Assembly (NCBI GenBank): GCA_002724415.1
Contig: PBOU01000074.1
Span: 1 to 32,750, forward strand
Reading direction: 5' to 3'
Length of the DNA stretch: 32,750 bases
Source: Planctomycetaceae bacterium
GTDB taxonomy: Bacteria; Planctomycetota; Planctomycetia; Planctomycetales; Planctomycetaceae
Part shown: positions 16,836 through 25,087 of the stretch, in pieces
How positions within the stretch are numbered: the stretch's first letter is position 1
Layout of the letters: the number at the start of each line of letters is the position of its first letter
The notes under the pieces: model-generated
The model's database searches: none
What the model saw: only the letters and a program-made list of their open reading frames with translations
What the model was told of the DNA's origin: nothing
Program-made: the position numbers and the translations under genes

Positions 16836-17195
16836 ATGAGCGCCTTCGTTGCCTTCTTCGGTATGCCCGGGGGACCTGAATTACTCATCGTCCTGTTTAT
16901 TGCCCTGATGCTCTTCGGGAAACGACTCCCCGAGGTTGCTCGAAACATGGGCAAAGGATTGACGGAATTCAAAAAGGGAATCCGTGGCGTCGAAGAGGAC
17001 GTTCATGCAACGACGTCCTACGACTCGGAACCAACCGCCGAGAGACCGATGGCCAACGACGACCTCGAGAATGTCTCGGCCCCCAAATTCCCCCCCCCCG
17101 CCGCGACCACTGAACCGGACAGCGACAATCCCCCAGGCAGTGACGAGGCAGCCACCGAGGGTGAACACGACGAAACCGCCAGCGACGACACCTAG
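16836..17195 (+). CDS. tatA: Second TatA-type twin-arginine translocase subunit
   Basis: The 119-residue protein begins with GGPELLIVLFIALMLFGKRLPEV, a classic TatA membrane helix and hinge, then an amphipathic helix with LTEFKKGI near residues 42-49, then about 70 disordered residues rich in Asp, Glu, Pro and Thr. The tail is longer than in standard TatA and approaches TatB length, but the FKKG region is TatA-like. AAAGG lies 8 nt before the ATG. With the upstream gene it makes a tandem TatA pair, so one may act as TatB. The stop codon shares a CTAG palindrome with the stop of the convergent KDPG aldolase gene (overlap 17192-17195). Confidence 0.9.
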   Translation: MSAFVAFFGMPGGPELLIVLFIALMLFGKRLPEVARNMGKGLTEFKKGIRGVEEDVHATTSYDSEPTAERPMANDDLENVSAPKFPPPAATTEPDSDNPPGSDEAATEGEHDETASDDT

Positions 17196-17842
17196 TCGCC
17201 TGAGCGGGCCGCCTGCACCGCCGCAACATACGCTTCGGCTTGGCTTCGAATCCGGTCCATGTCGCCTTCGGCAACTGCCTGCTTCTCGACCAGGGCACTG
17301 CCCAGCCCAACCGCACAGGCGCCGGCGTCGAAAAAACCACCGATCGTATCAAGATCGACACCGCCGGTCGGCAACAGTTTGACCTGAGGCAACGGGCCAT
17401 GAAGGGCCTTCAGGTAACCCGGCCCTCCCACGTCGGCGGGAAACACCTTGACGATGTCCGCGCCGGCCTCCCACGCTGTGACAACTTCCGTAGGTGTCAA
17501 CGCCCCCGGCATCACCAGCTTATCGTAACGCCGGCACATCCGAATCACGTCCAGATTCACCGTCGGACAGACGACAAATTCCGCACCGGCCAGCATCGCT
17601 GCTCGAGCACTCTCGGGATCCAGAACCGTACCAGCTCCCAGGAGGATCTTGTCTCCGAGAGAATCGCGAACCCCGGAAATGATGTCCAGGACACCGGGTA
17701 CCGTGAAAGTGACCTCGATCACTTCGATTCCACCCGCGTACAGTGCCTCGGCAACCGCGACCAGTTGCTCACCGGATGCCGCACGGATGATGGCCACCAC
17801 CCCACCGTCAAGAACCCTCTGCAAATCCGTCTCACGACTCAT
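17192..17842 (-). CDS. eda: 2-dehydro-3-deoxyphosphogluconate (KDPG/KHG) aldolase
   Basis: The 216-residue protein has normal Eda length and all expected residues: R20 (AIIR), E43 (VIEVT) as general base, GAGTV at 69-73, the Schiff-base Lys K132 in VKVFPA, and the phosphate-binding PTGGV at 158-162. It cleaves 2-keto-3-deoxy-6-phosphogluconate to pyruvate and glyceraldehyde-3-phosphate (Entner-Doudoroff and uronate pathways). GGTGAG precedes the ATG, and the start is 9 bp after the stop of the upstream hypothetical gene, so the two form one transcript. No Edd or sugar kinase is nearby. Members acting on KDPGal or 4-hydroxy-2-oxoglutarate cannot be excluded. Confidence 0.92.
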   Translation of the reverse strand: MSRETDLQRVLDGGVVAIIRAASGEQLVAVAEALYAGGIEVIEVTFTVPGVLDIISGVRDSLGDKILLGAGTVLDPESARAAMLAGAEFVVCPTVNLDVIRMCRRYDKLVMPGALTPTEVVTAWEAGADIVKVFPADVGGPGYLKALHGPLPQVKLLPTGGVDLDTIGGFFDAGACAVGLGSALVEKQAVAEGDMDRIRSQAEAYVAAVQAARSGD

Positions 17843-17851
17843 GGCTCACCT

Positions 17852-18337
17852 TCATCCAGCCGCCGAATACAATTCGGCGTATTCAAGTACCCACAGATCA
17901 ATATTTTCCGAGAAACTTTCCAGGTCCACCTGCCCCAACATCTGGTACCGAGACCGATTGAACGCTTCCCGATTACGAATCGTCGCCTTTGTCACCATTT
18001 CGACGATCCGTCCCTCGGAGAACGGACGGATCAACATCTGCATTCGACTATAAAGATTTGTCGCCTGGCCCGAGTCGCCCAGCGCAATGTCATCACGGCT
18101 GACAACCGCCCCCCAACCGTCCTCCCCAACAATCGATTCCAGTTGAAAACCAGGAAATTGATCGACCAATTGGCCAAGACATTCACCAATCCGATCAGAG
18201 AGCTCCAAACGGTATTGAGAATGCAACGACCGGGACTCCTCCTCGGACAGAGCTTTGGCGGCTGCCTCGCGACTGCGAGCATCGCGAGCCTGTTGCCCTC
18301 TTTCGACCGCTCGCTGCAATCTTTCCTGGAATTCCAT
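17852..18337 (-). CDS. Hypothetical soluble protein, co-transcribed with eda
   Basis: I do not recognise this 161-residue protein. ATG 18337 (start MEFQERLQ) is preferred over an upstream in-frame TTG at 18367. Residues 1-45 are a charged, Ala/Arg/Glu-rich helix, probably coiled coil (QRAVERGQQARDAR). The rest is a compact alpha/beta region with GWGAVVSRDDI and a conserved-looking SRYQMLGQVDLESF segment. No membrane helix and no metal site are seen. It lies 9 bp upstream of eda, but the coiled coil suggests a structural or regulatory rather than catalytic job (inference). Confidence 0.7.
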   Translation of the reverse strand: MEFQERLQRAVERGQQARDARSREAAAKALSEEESRSLHSQYRLELSDRIGECLGQLVDQFPGFQLESIVGEDGWGAVVSRDDIALGDSGQATNLYSRMQMLIRPFSEGRIVEMVTKATIRNREAFNRSRYQMLGQVDLESFSENIDLWVLEYAELYSAAG

Positions 18338-18375
18338 AGCCAACCGCCCCCGAGGTTTACCTGCCAATCGAGGTG

Positions 18376-18404
18376 ATCTTAGATTTCACCGAGAAACACC
18401 GCAA
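18376..18404 (-). promoter_or_regulatory. Weak candidate promoter for the hypothetical-eda operon
   Basis: On the minus strand TTGCGG (18399-18404) and TAAGAT (18376-18381) are spaced by 17 bp, about 40 bp before the start at 18337. The -35 matches only its first three bases. It lies in the 127-bp divergent region shared with the SHOCT-like gene. Confidence 0.25.
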
Positions 18405-18464
18405 CGACGTGACAACGTCCCGCCCCTTCCTGAAATCTTGCCCAACTCAATTTCGGAGGGATAA

Positions 18465-18788
18465 TTGGACACCGCCAACTCTTTCAACCCCGCGGGTGCT
18501 CTTATGTTCGCCAACGCGACCCCCTCCCAGTTGATTCGGAATTCCAGTTTCATACCAACAATCGCCGTCCTTCTCGGCATCTTGGCCTTGTTACTGGTGG
18601 TCGGTTTCCAAATTCGAAAACATTTTCGCAAAAACGAAGCCGGGAATAACGACGATCCGGAACAAATGCTGCTTCTGTACGAAGAAATGCGACGACAGGG
18701 TGAGCTTACCGACTCAGAATTCCGATCCATCAAGAACCAGATACTGCCAACCCGCAAAAACGGTCAAACAACCGATCGTGTTTCCTGA
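18465..18788 (+). CDS. Small membrane protein with C-terminal SHOCT-like segment
   Basis: The 107-residue protein starts at TTG 18465, chosen because GGAGG at 18455-18459 is 5 nt upstream; an ATG at 18504 would be without a comparable box. One membrane helix (about residues 29-49, [19 protein letters not shown]) is followed by a basic patch (RKHFRK), then a short helix-turn-helix [16 protein letters not shown] that matches the SHOCT short C-terminal domain seen in many small bacterial proteins. The role is unknown; SHOCT segments are thought to mediate oligomerisation. It precedes clpX by 71 bp on the same strand. Confidence 0.75.
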   Translation: MDTANSFNPAGALMFANATPSQLIRNSSFIPTIAVLLGILALLLVVGFQIRKHFRKNEAGNNDDPEQMLLLYEEMRRQGELTDSEFRSIKNQILPTRKNGQTTDRVS

Positions 18789-18829
18789 GCAATTGTCTGG
18801 GTTTTTTAGTTTTACACGGCCTGCCACCC

Positions 18830-18842
18830 CGCCAAATTGGCG
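18830..18842. promoter_or_regulatory. Palindrome just upstream of clpX
   Basis: CGCCAA-A-TTGGCG is a perfect 13-bp inverted repeat ending 17 bp before the clpX ATG. In DNA it could be an operator; in RNA it would form only a 4-bp stem near the weak ribosome-binding region. It does not match CIRCE or another heat-shock operator I know. Confidence 0.25.
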
Positions 18843-18859
18843 CAGACAACGAGAACGAC

Positions 18860-20152
18860 ATGCCTTCGGGTCGAGATTTCACATCCACCAATCGGGGAAC
18901 TGGCGGTAAAAAGAATGCCAGTTGCTCCTTTTGCCGCAAAAGCTATCGAGAAGTTGGTCCCCTGGTGGAAGGACCCGACGACGTCTATGTATGCGGCGAA
19001 TGTATCGAATTGTGCCAGTCGATCCTCGACCAAGAACACCGCCGTCGTGGAGACGCCAAAAAACTATTCACCGACGTCCCCACACCACGTGAGATCGTCG
19101 CGCACTTGGAAGACTACGTCATTGGCCAGGAGCACGCCAAAAAAACCCTCGCTGTCGCCGTCCACAACCATTACAAGCGCCTGATGCATTTCGAAGAGTC
19201 CGACGACGACGTCGAACTCGAAAAATCCAACATCATGATGATCGGGCCAACAGGTTGCGGCAAGACTCTCCTGGCCCGCACATTGGCCCGTTTCCTGCAG
19301 GTGCCCTTTGCAATCGGCGACGCAACCACGCTCACAGAAGCTGGTTACGTCGGCGAGGACGTCGAAAACCTTTTGCTCAAACTGCTCCACGCCGCCGACT
19401 TCGACGTCGAAGCTGCGCAGCGCGGCATCCTTTTCATTGACGAAATCGACAAGATTGGCAAGACGACGAGCAACGTCTCCATAACCCGGGACGTTTCCGG
19501 TGAAGGCGTTCAGCAGGCACTGTTGAAAATGCTCGAAGGAACAGTGGCAAACGTCCCTCCGCAAGGCGGCCGAAAGCATCCGGAACAGCAATACATACAA
19601 ATCGATACGACAAACATCCTTTTCATCTGCGGCGGAACATTTGTTGGATTGGATGACATCATCGCCAAACGCAAGGGGAGGCGAATGATCGGTTTCGGAA
19701 ACTCTGATGACCCCGAAACGGAAGAACGCCAACGACGAGAATTGCTCGCCGAAGTCACCGTAGACGATGTGTTGGAATTTGGCTTGATCCCAGAACTCGT
19801 GGGACGCCTTCCCGTCCTCAGTAGCCTGCTTCCCCTTGGGCAGGACGAGTTGGTTCGAATCATGACCGAACCCAAAAACTCCCTGGTTCGCCAATACCAA
19901 AAATTCTTTGCTATGGAAAAGGCGGAATTGGAATTCACACCCGAAGCCCTTTCCGAAATCGCACGCATCGCAATGAAAAAGGATACCGGTGCTCGTGGGC
20001 TCCGGAGTGTCATTGAATCGACGATGTTCGAAATTCTTTTCGAACTGCCTGAGCAGCGAGGTGGCGGCTCCTACCGTTTGACCGACGCGATCGTCCGCGG
20101 CGAAGAACAGATGTTCCCCGAAGATCCTCGGGACGATTCAGCCGCTGCATAA
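18860..20152 (+). CDS. clpX: ATP-dependent Clp protease ATP-binding subunit ClpX
   Basis: The 430-residue protein is a full-length ClpX. The zinc-binding domain has C22, C25, C45 and C48. The AAA+ part has Walker A GPTGCGKT (129-136), pore loop GYVGE (162-166), Walker B LFIDEIDK (191-198), the RKH loop (238-240), the IGF tripeptide that docks onto ClpP (277-279), an arginine finger R316 and sensor-2 GARGLR (377-382). It unfolds tagged proteins and feeds them to ClpP. clpP and tig, the usual upstream neighbours, are absent here; instead a small SHOCT-like protein precedes it and an FHA protein follows. A palindrome lies just upstream of the start. Confidence 0.97.
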   Translation: MPSGRDFTSTNRGTGGKKNASCSFCRKSYREVGPLVEGPDDVYVCGECIELCQSILDQEHRRRGDAKKLFTDVPTPREIVAHLEDYVIGQEHAKKTLAVAVHNHYKRLMHFEESDDDVELEKSNIMMIGPTGCGKTLLARTLARFLQVPFAIGDATTLTEAGYVGEDVENLLLKLLHAADFDVEAAQRGILFIDEIDKIGKTTSNVSITRDVSGEGVQQALLKMLEGTVANVPPQGGRKHPEQQYIQIDTTNILFICGGTFVGLDDIIAKRKGRRMIGFGNSDDPETEERQRRELLAEVTVDDVLEFGLIPELVGRLPVLSSLLPLGQDELVRIMTEPKNSLVRQYQKFFAMEKAELEFTPEALSEIARIAMKKDTGARGLRSVIESTMFEILFELPEQRGGGSYRLTDAIVRGEEQMFPEDPRDDSAAA

Positions 20153-20256
20153 AGCCGTTTGTGGATGGCACCCGCTGCTGGCTATCATGGACAGTTCCTG
20201 ATGCTGTTCCGCAGTTGAGCCGCACCGACCGCCACATCCTCACCCGTCGAGTTCAC

Positions 20257-21357
20257 ATGGACGCACGGCTTGAAGTCGTCCACGAAAAAACCCGCGCCAA
20301 GCAGGTGCCGCTGCGCCGAACCACAATTGTCGGGCGTGGCCGGGACTGCCAATTGAGGATTCCGGTGGCCGACGTTAGTCGCCAGCATTGTGAATTCTCA
20401 CTGAAAGACGGCAACGTTTACCTCCAGGACCTTGGAAGTTCAAACGGAACTCAGGTCGGGGGAAAAAGCATTCCAACTGGTCAGAAAATCCTATTAACCG
20501 ACGGTGATCACATCACCGTCGGACCGGTTCAATTCATCCTTCACATGGGTGAGGAATCACTGAGCACCAACGGCTCAGATTCCGCCCATTCGCCACTTCA
20601 GGACACCGCCGAGTTTCAATTGGTCGATCCGCCCACTCACGGCGCAGGTCAACTCGAAGATCAACAGATTGATCCGGAACCGAAAAACCCACCCGCCGAG
20701 AGCGGGTCCACAGCGAACGCCGAGCCTGATTTACCGACGCCCGAAACTCCGGACGAACCAGTCATAGAACTGGAACTCAGTATTGAGCCGGATATTGAAC
20801 CGGATATTGAACCGGATATTGAACCGGATACTGAACCGGATACTGAACCGGATACTGAACCGGATACTGAACCGGATACTGAACCGGATACCGAACCGGA
20901 TATCGAACCGGATATCGAACCGGAACCTGGCCAAAACCACGAACAGAAACCGCTCAAATCACGATCTCTTTTTGGATTGTTCCGCCGAAGATCTCGCGAA
21001 AGTGACGAAGAAGAAATCACCGACGACGACCTCATGGAGGAGACCGGAGAGGATCCCCCTCCGGAACCGGCGAACGAACTGTCTGCCGACGACGACGGGT
21101 CGATCGCAACCCCCCAAGCGGACGACACCTTCGGCACCACGCTCGAAGAGCCGCCCTCTACTCCTTCCGAAACGTCCGATGCCAGTGAATCGATCTTCGA
21201 TGGCGAGGACGCCGATGCAGTCTTTCCTGAGGGCTCAGATGACGAACACGATTCAGGATCCGACAGCGTCTCTTTCGATTTCCTGGAACAACAGTCCGAA
21301 GAACCCAATAACCATGACGACGGTCTCAACGATTTCCTCGGCCAATTTGGTGACTGA
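20257..21357 (+). CDS. FHA-domain protein with acidic tandem-repeat tail
   Basis: ATG 20257 gives a 366-residue protein whose first 95 residues form a forkhead-associated domain: GRGRDCQLRI, SRQHC and LGSSNGT in the usual order, the residues that contact phosphothreonine. The rest is low-complexity and strongly acidic. It includes twelve units of IEPD/TEPD (about residues 176-223) and a basic patch SLFGLFRRRSR around 237-247, then more Asp/Glu/Ser-rich sequence ending in NDFLGQFGD. The FHA domain would bind phosphothreonine partners of Ser/Thr kinases, which are abundant in planctomycetes; the tail is probably a flexible tether. No kinase or secretion gene is adjacent. A longer in-frame reading from 20161 lacks any conserved sequence. 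Confidence 0.9.
   Translation: MDARLEVVHEKTRAKQVPLRRTTIVGRGRDCQLRIPVADVSRQHCEFSLKDGNVYLQDLGSSNGTQVGGKSIPTGQKILLTDGDHITVGPVQFILHMGEESLSTNGSDSAHSPLQDTAEFQLVDPPTHGAGQLEDQQIDPEPKNPPAESGSTANAEPDLPTPETPDEPVIELELSIEPDIEPDIEPDIEPDTEPDTEPDTEPDTEPDTEPDTEPDIEPDIEPEPGQNHEQKPLKSRSLFGLFRRRSRESDEEEITDDDLMEETGEDPPPEPANELSADDDGSIATPQADDTFGTTLEEPPSTPSETSDASESIFDGEDADAVFPEGSDDEHDSGSDSVSFDFLEQQSEEPNNHDDGLNDFLGQFGD
20782..20925. repeat. 12-bp tandem repeat inside the FHA gene
   Basis: Twelve in-frame 12-bp units encode I/T-E-P-D (last unit IEPE). By first codon they are four ATT, five ACT, one ACC and two ATC units, with GAACCGGA almost invariant (first unit GAG). Blocks of identical codons suggest recent slippage or unequal exchange, and length changes would stay in frame. 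Confidence 0.95.
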
Positions 21358-21408
21358 GTGTCGGAGACCGGCTGACCACGGGAACTCCCAACCGAACGGA
21401 CACCGCCA

Positions 21409-22917
21409 ATGAGCACCCCCACCACCCCACCCGAGGCAGATGGATCACCGAGCGGACCTGTGAAGTGGTACCACCGAGTGGGTCCCGGTTTGATCACAGC
21501 CTGTGTCGTCATTGGCCCGGGCAGCATCTTGACCAGTTCCAACGTCGGGGCGCAACAGGGCTACTCCATGGCGTGGGTGGTGGTCTTGAGTGTCGTATTC
21601 ATGCTCACGTTCATGACCATGGGCGCACGTCTCGGCGTTGCGGCCGGCCGTTCGGCGTCCTCTGTCATCACGGAGCGAGTTGGCCGTTGGCTGGCCGTCT
21701 CCATCGGTGTCAGCGTTTTCTTTATTTCGGCCGCCTTTCAATTCGGAAACAATCTCGGCGTCCACGCGGCCTTGTCCAGCTATGTCCAATCCGATTATTT
21801 GATCGTGTTTTTCAACGCACTCGCGATCGGGTTCCTGGTGATCTTCAAGGACATGTACAAGGTCCTCGAAAAACTGATGATGACGTTTGTCGGAATCATG
21901 CTTGTCTCTTTTGCACTCAATCTCTTCGTATCCGGACCGAGGCTTGGAGAGATGGCGTCCGGTTTTGTTCCCTCTCCCGGCGACATCAATCTCGCTGTAC
22001 TGGGATTGATTGGTACGACCTTCGTCACAACAGCCGCTTTTTACCAATCCTATCTCGTTCGACAAAAGGGCTGGACAACCTCGGATTTGAAATCGGGAAT
22101 GATCGATGTCCGGGTCGGTGCCATTTTGATGGCACTCATCACCCTGATGTTGATGTTCACTCCCGCGACTCAATTTCACCCCACCTACCGGCTTCAACAG
22201 ATCATCACCGAGAAGGGCGATTCCCAATTCGAGGCCAATAGCACCATCGCTATCAACCTGCCCGCCGATTCCGACGACTATTCGCAGTTGGCCCAATCCC
22301 TGGCAACGGAAATCGACCCAAAGACCAAGGAACCGGCCTGGACTGTGATTCCACTTTCAGCAGTTCTGGAAGCCAACGAGGAAATCAAAAAGGCCAATGG
22401 GATCCCTGCCACCATCGGCAAACGCGGATTCAGCAGCCCTCTAGAGATTGGCCGCGCCCTCGAACCGCTGTTCAAGGGCCTGGGCCCAACGCTGTTTTTC
22501 ATGGGCCTCTTCGCCGCTGCTTATTCTTCGTTCCTGGTCAACTCGATGATCGGCGGATTCATGCTCGCCGACGGATTGGGGATGGGTGATTCACCGGACG
22601 ACATATGGCCGAGACGCTTCACCATCCTGGTCCTACTGGTCGGCATGGCCGTGGGCTTGTATGTCATCATCGCGCTCAAGGGAGAGAGACCGGTAACCCT
22701 GATCGTTGCCGCTCAAGCCGTCACGGTTCTTGCCTCACCGTTGGTAGCCGGATCCCTCCTGTGGCTGACAAGCAGTCGAGCCGTCATGGGTGAACACGCA
22801 AACGGCCCTGTCCTGAAATGTCTCGGAGGAGTTGGTTTCCTCTTGTTGATAGCCATGTCCATCCGCACCGCCATCACTCTGATCCCGAAGATCCAGGGGA
22901 TGCTGGCCACCATCTGA
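21409..22917 (+). CDS. Nramp-family transporter, non-canonical metal site
   Basis: The 502-residue protein has about eleven membrane helices and the Nramp start VGPGLIT followed by a broken first helix. The canonical DPGN metal motif of helix 1 reads GPGS (36-39), and the canonical MPH of helix 6 aligns with VTT (206-208, in GTTFVTTAAFYQSYLV). The Asp, Asn and Met that bind Mn2+/Fe2+ in typical Nramps are therefore absent. A large soluble loop (about 252-345) is inserted between helices 7 and 8. Nramp-related proteins with a GPG motif are a known bacterial clade, so transport of another substrate is likely; the substrate is unknown. It follows the FHA gene by 51 bp on the same strand. Confidence 0.85.
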   Translation: MSTPTTPPEADGSPSGPVKWYHRVGPGLITACVVIGPGSILTSSNVGAQQGYSMAWVVVLSVVFMLTFMTMGARLGVAAGRSASSVITERVGRWLAVSIGVSVFFISAAFQFGNNLGVHAALSSYVQSDYLIVFFNALAIGFLVIFKDMYKVLEKLMMTFVGIMLVSFALNLFVSGPRLGEMASGFVPSPGDINLAVLGLIGTTFVTTAAFYQSYLVRQKGWTTSDLKSGMIDVRVGAILMALITLMLMFTPATQFHPTYRLQQIITEKGDSQFEANSTIAINLPADSDDYSQLAQSLATEIDPKTKEPAWTVIPLSAVLEANEEIKKANGIPATIGKRGFSSPLEIGRALEPLFKGLGPTLFFMGLFAAAYSSFLVNSMIGGFMLADGLGMGDSPDDIWPRRFTILVLLVGMAVGLYVIIALKGERPVTLIVAAQAVTVLASPLVAGSLLWLTSSRAVMGEHANGPVLKCLGGVGFLLLIAMSIRTAITLIPKIQGMLATI

Positions 22918-22942
22918 CCACCGCATCTTGCAGAGACCACTC

Positions 22943-23362
22943 ATGTCTGCCCCACTCGAGTCCCATTCTGTCTCGGACGCTCAACTTCTCGACATGACCC
23001 GGGACTTGCTGGATTCGATCGACAATCGAGATTGGCCGCGTTATCAGGAACTCTGCGACGACAGCCTGACAGCTTTTGAGCCCGAGGCCGCCGGACACCT
23101 CGTGGAAGGAATGGGGTTTCACGAGTTTTATCTTGCCGGGGGCCCGGACGGGGCCACTCGCCAATCCACGATCAGTTCACCGCATGTCAGGCGAATGGCT
23201 CCTGTAGCGATTGTCAGTTACGTCCGGCTCGTCCAGGTCACCACTCCCGAGGGACACACGTCCACCACCACGATGGAGGAAACACGGGTCTGGCACGAGC
23301 AGGAGTCCGGATGGCAACACGTCCATTTTCACCGATCACCCGCGGGCACTCACCTTCTTTGA
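22943..23362 (+). CDS. CaMKII-association-domain-like protein (NTF2 fold)
   Basis: The 139-residue protein starts at ATG 22943 (an in-frame TTG at 22928 is less likely). It has the pattern of the CaMKII association domain / SnoaL-like NTF2 fold: an N-terminal helix (LLDMTRDLLDSIDNRDWPRY), LCDDSLTAFEPEA, EGMGFHEFYL, a strand AIVSYVRLVQ and the closing GWQHVHFHRS. Full-length single-domain relatives are common in bacteria and oligomerise into rings; no enzymatic role can be assigned. It is 25 bp downstream of the Nramp-type gene and 18 bp upstream of the receiver-like gene. Confidence 0.8.
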   Translation: MSAPLESHSVSDAQLLDMTRDLLDSIDNRDWPRYQELCDDSLTAFEPEAAGHLVEGMGFHEFYLAGGPDGATRQSTISSPHVRRMAPVAIVSYVRLVQVTTPEGHTSTTTMEETRVWHEQESGWQHVHFHRSPAGTHLL

Positions 23363-23380
23363 CAATCCCCGAGGTCTCCC

Positions 23381-23755
23381 ATGCCGGTTGACGTCGTCTT
23401 CTTGTCCGACGACTTGATGTTTGTCCCTCGCGTCACCGCCCAGGCCGAGGCGGCCGGCTGGACAATACGCCACGTGGGATCCACGACTGCAGCGATCTCA
23501 GTGGTCCACTCCGATTCACCTCGCCTCCTGGTCGTTGACCTGGAAACAACCGGACTGGAGTTGGCCACGGTCATAACGAGCCTCCCCGAAACGGAGCCGC
23601 CTCGCACGCTTGCCTTCGGTCCCCACGTCCACCACCAACGGTTGGAAACGGCCCGGCAGGCCGGTTGTGATCTCGTCGTCTCCCGTGGTCGCCTGTCGGC
23701 CGAGTTGCCGACCTTGTTATCCGATTTGCTCAACGGCGAATCCTCTCGTTCTTGA
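23381..23755 (+). CDS. Degenerate response-regulator receiver-like protein
   Basis: The 124-residue protein is the size of a lone receiver domain. D10 and D11 give the acidic pair after the first strand and D53 (LLVVDLE) is at the phospho-acceptor position. The usual switch Thr/Ser after strand 4 is replaced by LAFGPHV, and the conserved Lys after strand 5 is missing (VVSRG). It is therefore probably a pseudo-receiver that does not switch in the usual way. No output domain or kinase is present. GAGG lies 6 nt before the ATG. It sits between the CaMKII-association-like gene and the DUF1598 gene, probably in one transcript. Confidence 0.65.
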   Translation: MPVDVVFLSDDLMFVPRVTAQAEAAGWTIRHVGSTTAAISVVHSDSPRLLVVDLETTGLELATVITSLPETEPPRTLAFGPHVHHQRLETARQAGCDLVVSRGRLSAELPTLLSDLLNGESSRS

Positions 23756-23779
23756 ACAGCAACAATCGGCCGGATATCC

Positions 23780-25087
23780 ATGTTTCGTTTTCTCACGCTG
23801 ATCACCACCCTCTTTTTCTGCCTGGCCACGTCCTCTCCCTGTGACGGCCAGGTTGGCGGTGTCAGCATTGACCCAAAAGGCATTCTCCAACTCACGCCCG
23901 CCGTTCCATCGAAAACCGATTTTTCACCCGCCCCTCCCGAGGTCGCCCATCGAAACGACTCCCGCCACCTGTCTCTCAAACGCCTCGAAGCCACTATCCT
24001 TGAGCACCAACGCCTCCAACGTCCACTTCCAGTAGAGATTCGCTACCTGGCCGGACTGCAACGCATCGAAGAGGTCGTGCTCCTTCCGAGTGAAAACGAC
24101 GCGATCCTGATCGGACCTGCTGCCGGCTGGACGCGATCGCCCGGTGGTGGCCTTGTTGATCCACAGACGCAACGACCACTTCTTGAACTCGATGATCTGG
24201 CCGTCGCTCTCCGGTTTTCCATCGCCTCAAACCAGCCGTCGTCGTTCATTGGTTGCTCAATCGATCCGACCGACGCGGGACTAAAGCGTTACGCCCGTTA
24301 CCTCCGCAAGTTGAAGGGGCCGCTCGACTCCCAGCGTTTTCCGTCCCTGGTGAAAGGTATGCAACAGGCCATGGGGCTTCAGGATGTGAGAATCTTCGGG
24401 GTTCCTGACAACAGTCGTTTTGCTTCCAAGTTGGTGATTGCCGACTACTTCCTCAAACGGTTGGCCATGGGTTTCGACCGCCCTCCGATCAAAGGATGGG
24501 TCAGCTACATGGACCTTTTGTCCAAATCTGGGAAGAATGCCGTTCGCCGTCAGCATCGCTTTTGGTTCGTGGCAACCCACAACACGCTGACCCGGTCTGC
24601 AGATCATCGGATCTGGCATTTCAACGGCCCCGGCCTGGCTGTCCGTACTGCTGCCACAACATCAAAAGACTCCGACAAGTCAAAAGCCTCGCCGGTGGCC
24701 GCGCGGATGGCGGCACACCTCACCGACCATTTCCCATTGCTGGCCAAACACATCCCGGTTTTCGGTGAGTTGGAGAATCTCGCTCGCCTGGCTGTTGCGG
24801 CCGAGATTGTGGTCAACGCACCCATCGCCGAGTCGCAAACTCGTTGGCACAGCCGCGTACTCGTCGATCCGCAATTGTATTTGCCGAAAACGACACGTGT
24901 TCCGAGACATGTCTCTTCGCTGGCGGTTATACGCAAGGCCCGCGGTCGAAACTGGATCATGAGCATCAGTGGAGGAGTCAAACTCCAGCCACCACCAGTC
25001 GCAAGCGGTAACGCCGCGACAATCAACCCGCGGTTGCGGATTCATCGTCGCCCAAAAGACTCCACCAAATGGTGGTGGGACGGTTAG
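23780..25087 (+). CDS. DUF1598-family secreted protein (planctomycete-specific)
   Basis: The 435-residue product has a Sec signal peptide (residues 1 to about 23, LITTLFFCLATSS) followed by VGGVSIDPKGIL, a typical opening of planctomycete DUF1598 proteins. The core around 82-140 (LPVEIRYLAGLQRIEEV, ILIGPAAGW, PLLELDDLAVALR) matches that family as I remember it. The rest is a mixed soluble region without catalytic motif that ends in a basic, Trp-rich tail (STKWWWDG). Function unknown; probably periplasmic or surface-associated. The stop shares TTAG bases with the convergent aspartate kinase stop (25084-25087). Confidence 0.75.
   Translation: MFRFLTLITTLFFCLATSSPCDGQVGGVSIDPKGILQLTPAVPSKTDFSPAPPEVAHRNDSRHLSLKRLEATILEHQRLQRPLPVEIRYLAGLQRIEEVVLLPSENDAILIGPAAGWTRSPGGGLVDPQTQRPLLELDDLAVALRFSIASNQPSSFIGCSIDPTDAGLKRYARYLRKLKGPLDSQRFPSLVKGMQQAMGLQDVRIFGVPDNSRFASKLVIADYFLKRLAMGFDRPPIKGWVSYMDLLSKSGKNAVRRQHRFWFVATHNTLTRSADHRIWHFNGPGLAVRTAATTSKDSDKSKASPVAARMAAHLTDHFPLLAKHIPVFGELENLARLAVAAEIVVNAPIAESQTRWHSRVLVDPQLYLPKTTRVPRHVSSLAVIRKARGRNWIMSISGGVKLQPPPVASGNAATINPRLRIHRRPKDSTKWWWDG

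Noticed and set aside
18439-18466. TTGCCC and ATAATT boxes resembling a promoter before the SHOCT-like gene
   Set aside because: The -10 would overlap the Shine-Dalgarno and start codon, so it could not drive that gene as called.
20661-21542. Minus-strand Ser/Gly-repeat frame over the FHA tail
   Set aside because: The repeat arises from the 12-bp tandem unit read backwards; the plus-strand frame has a real FHA domain.
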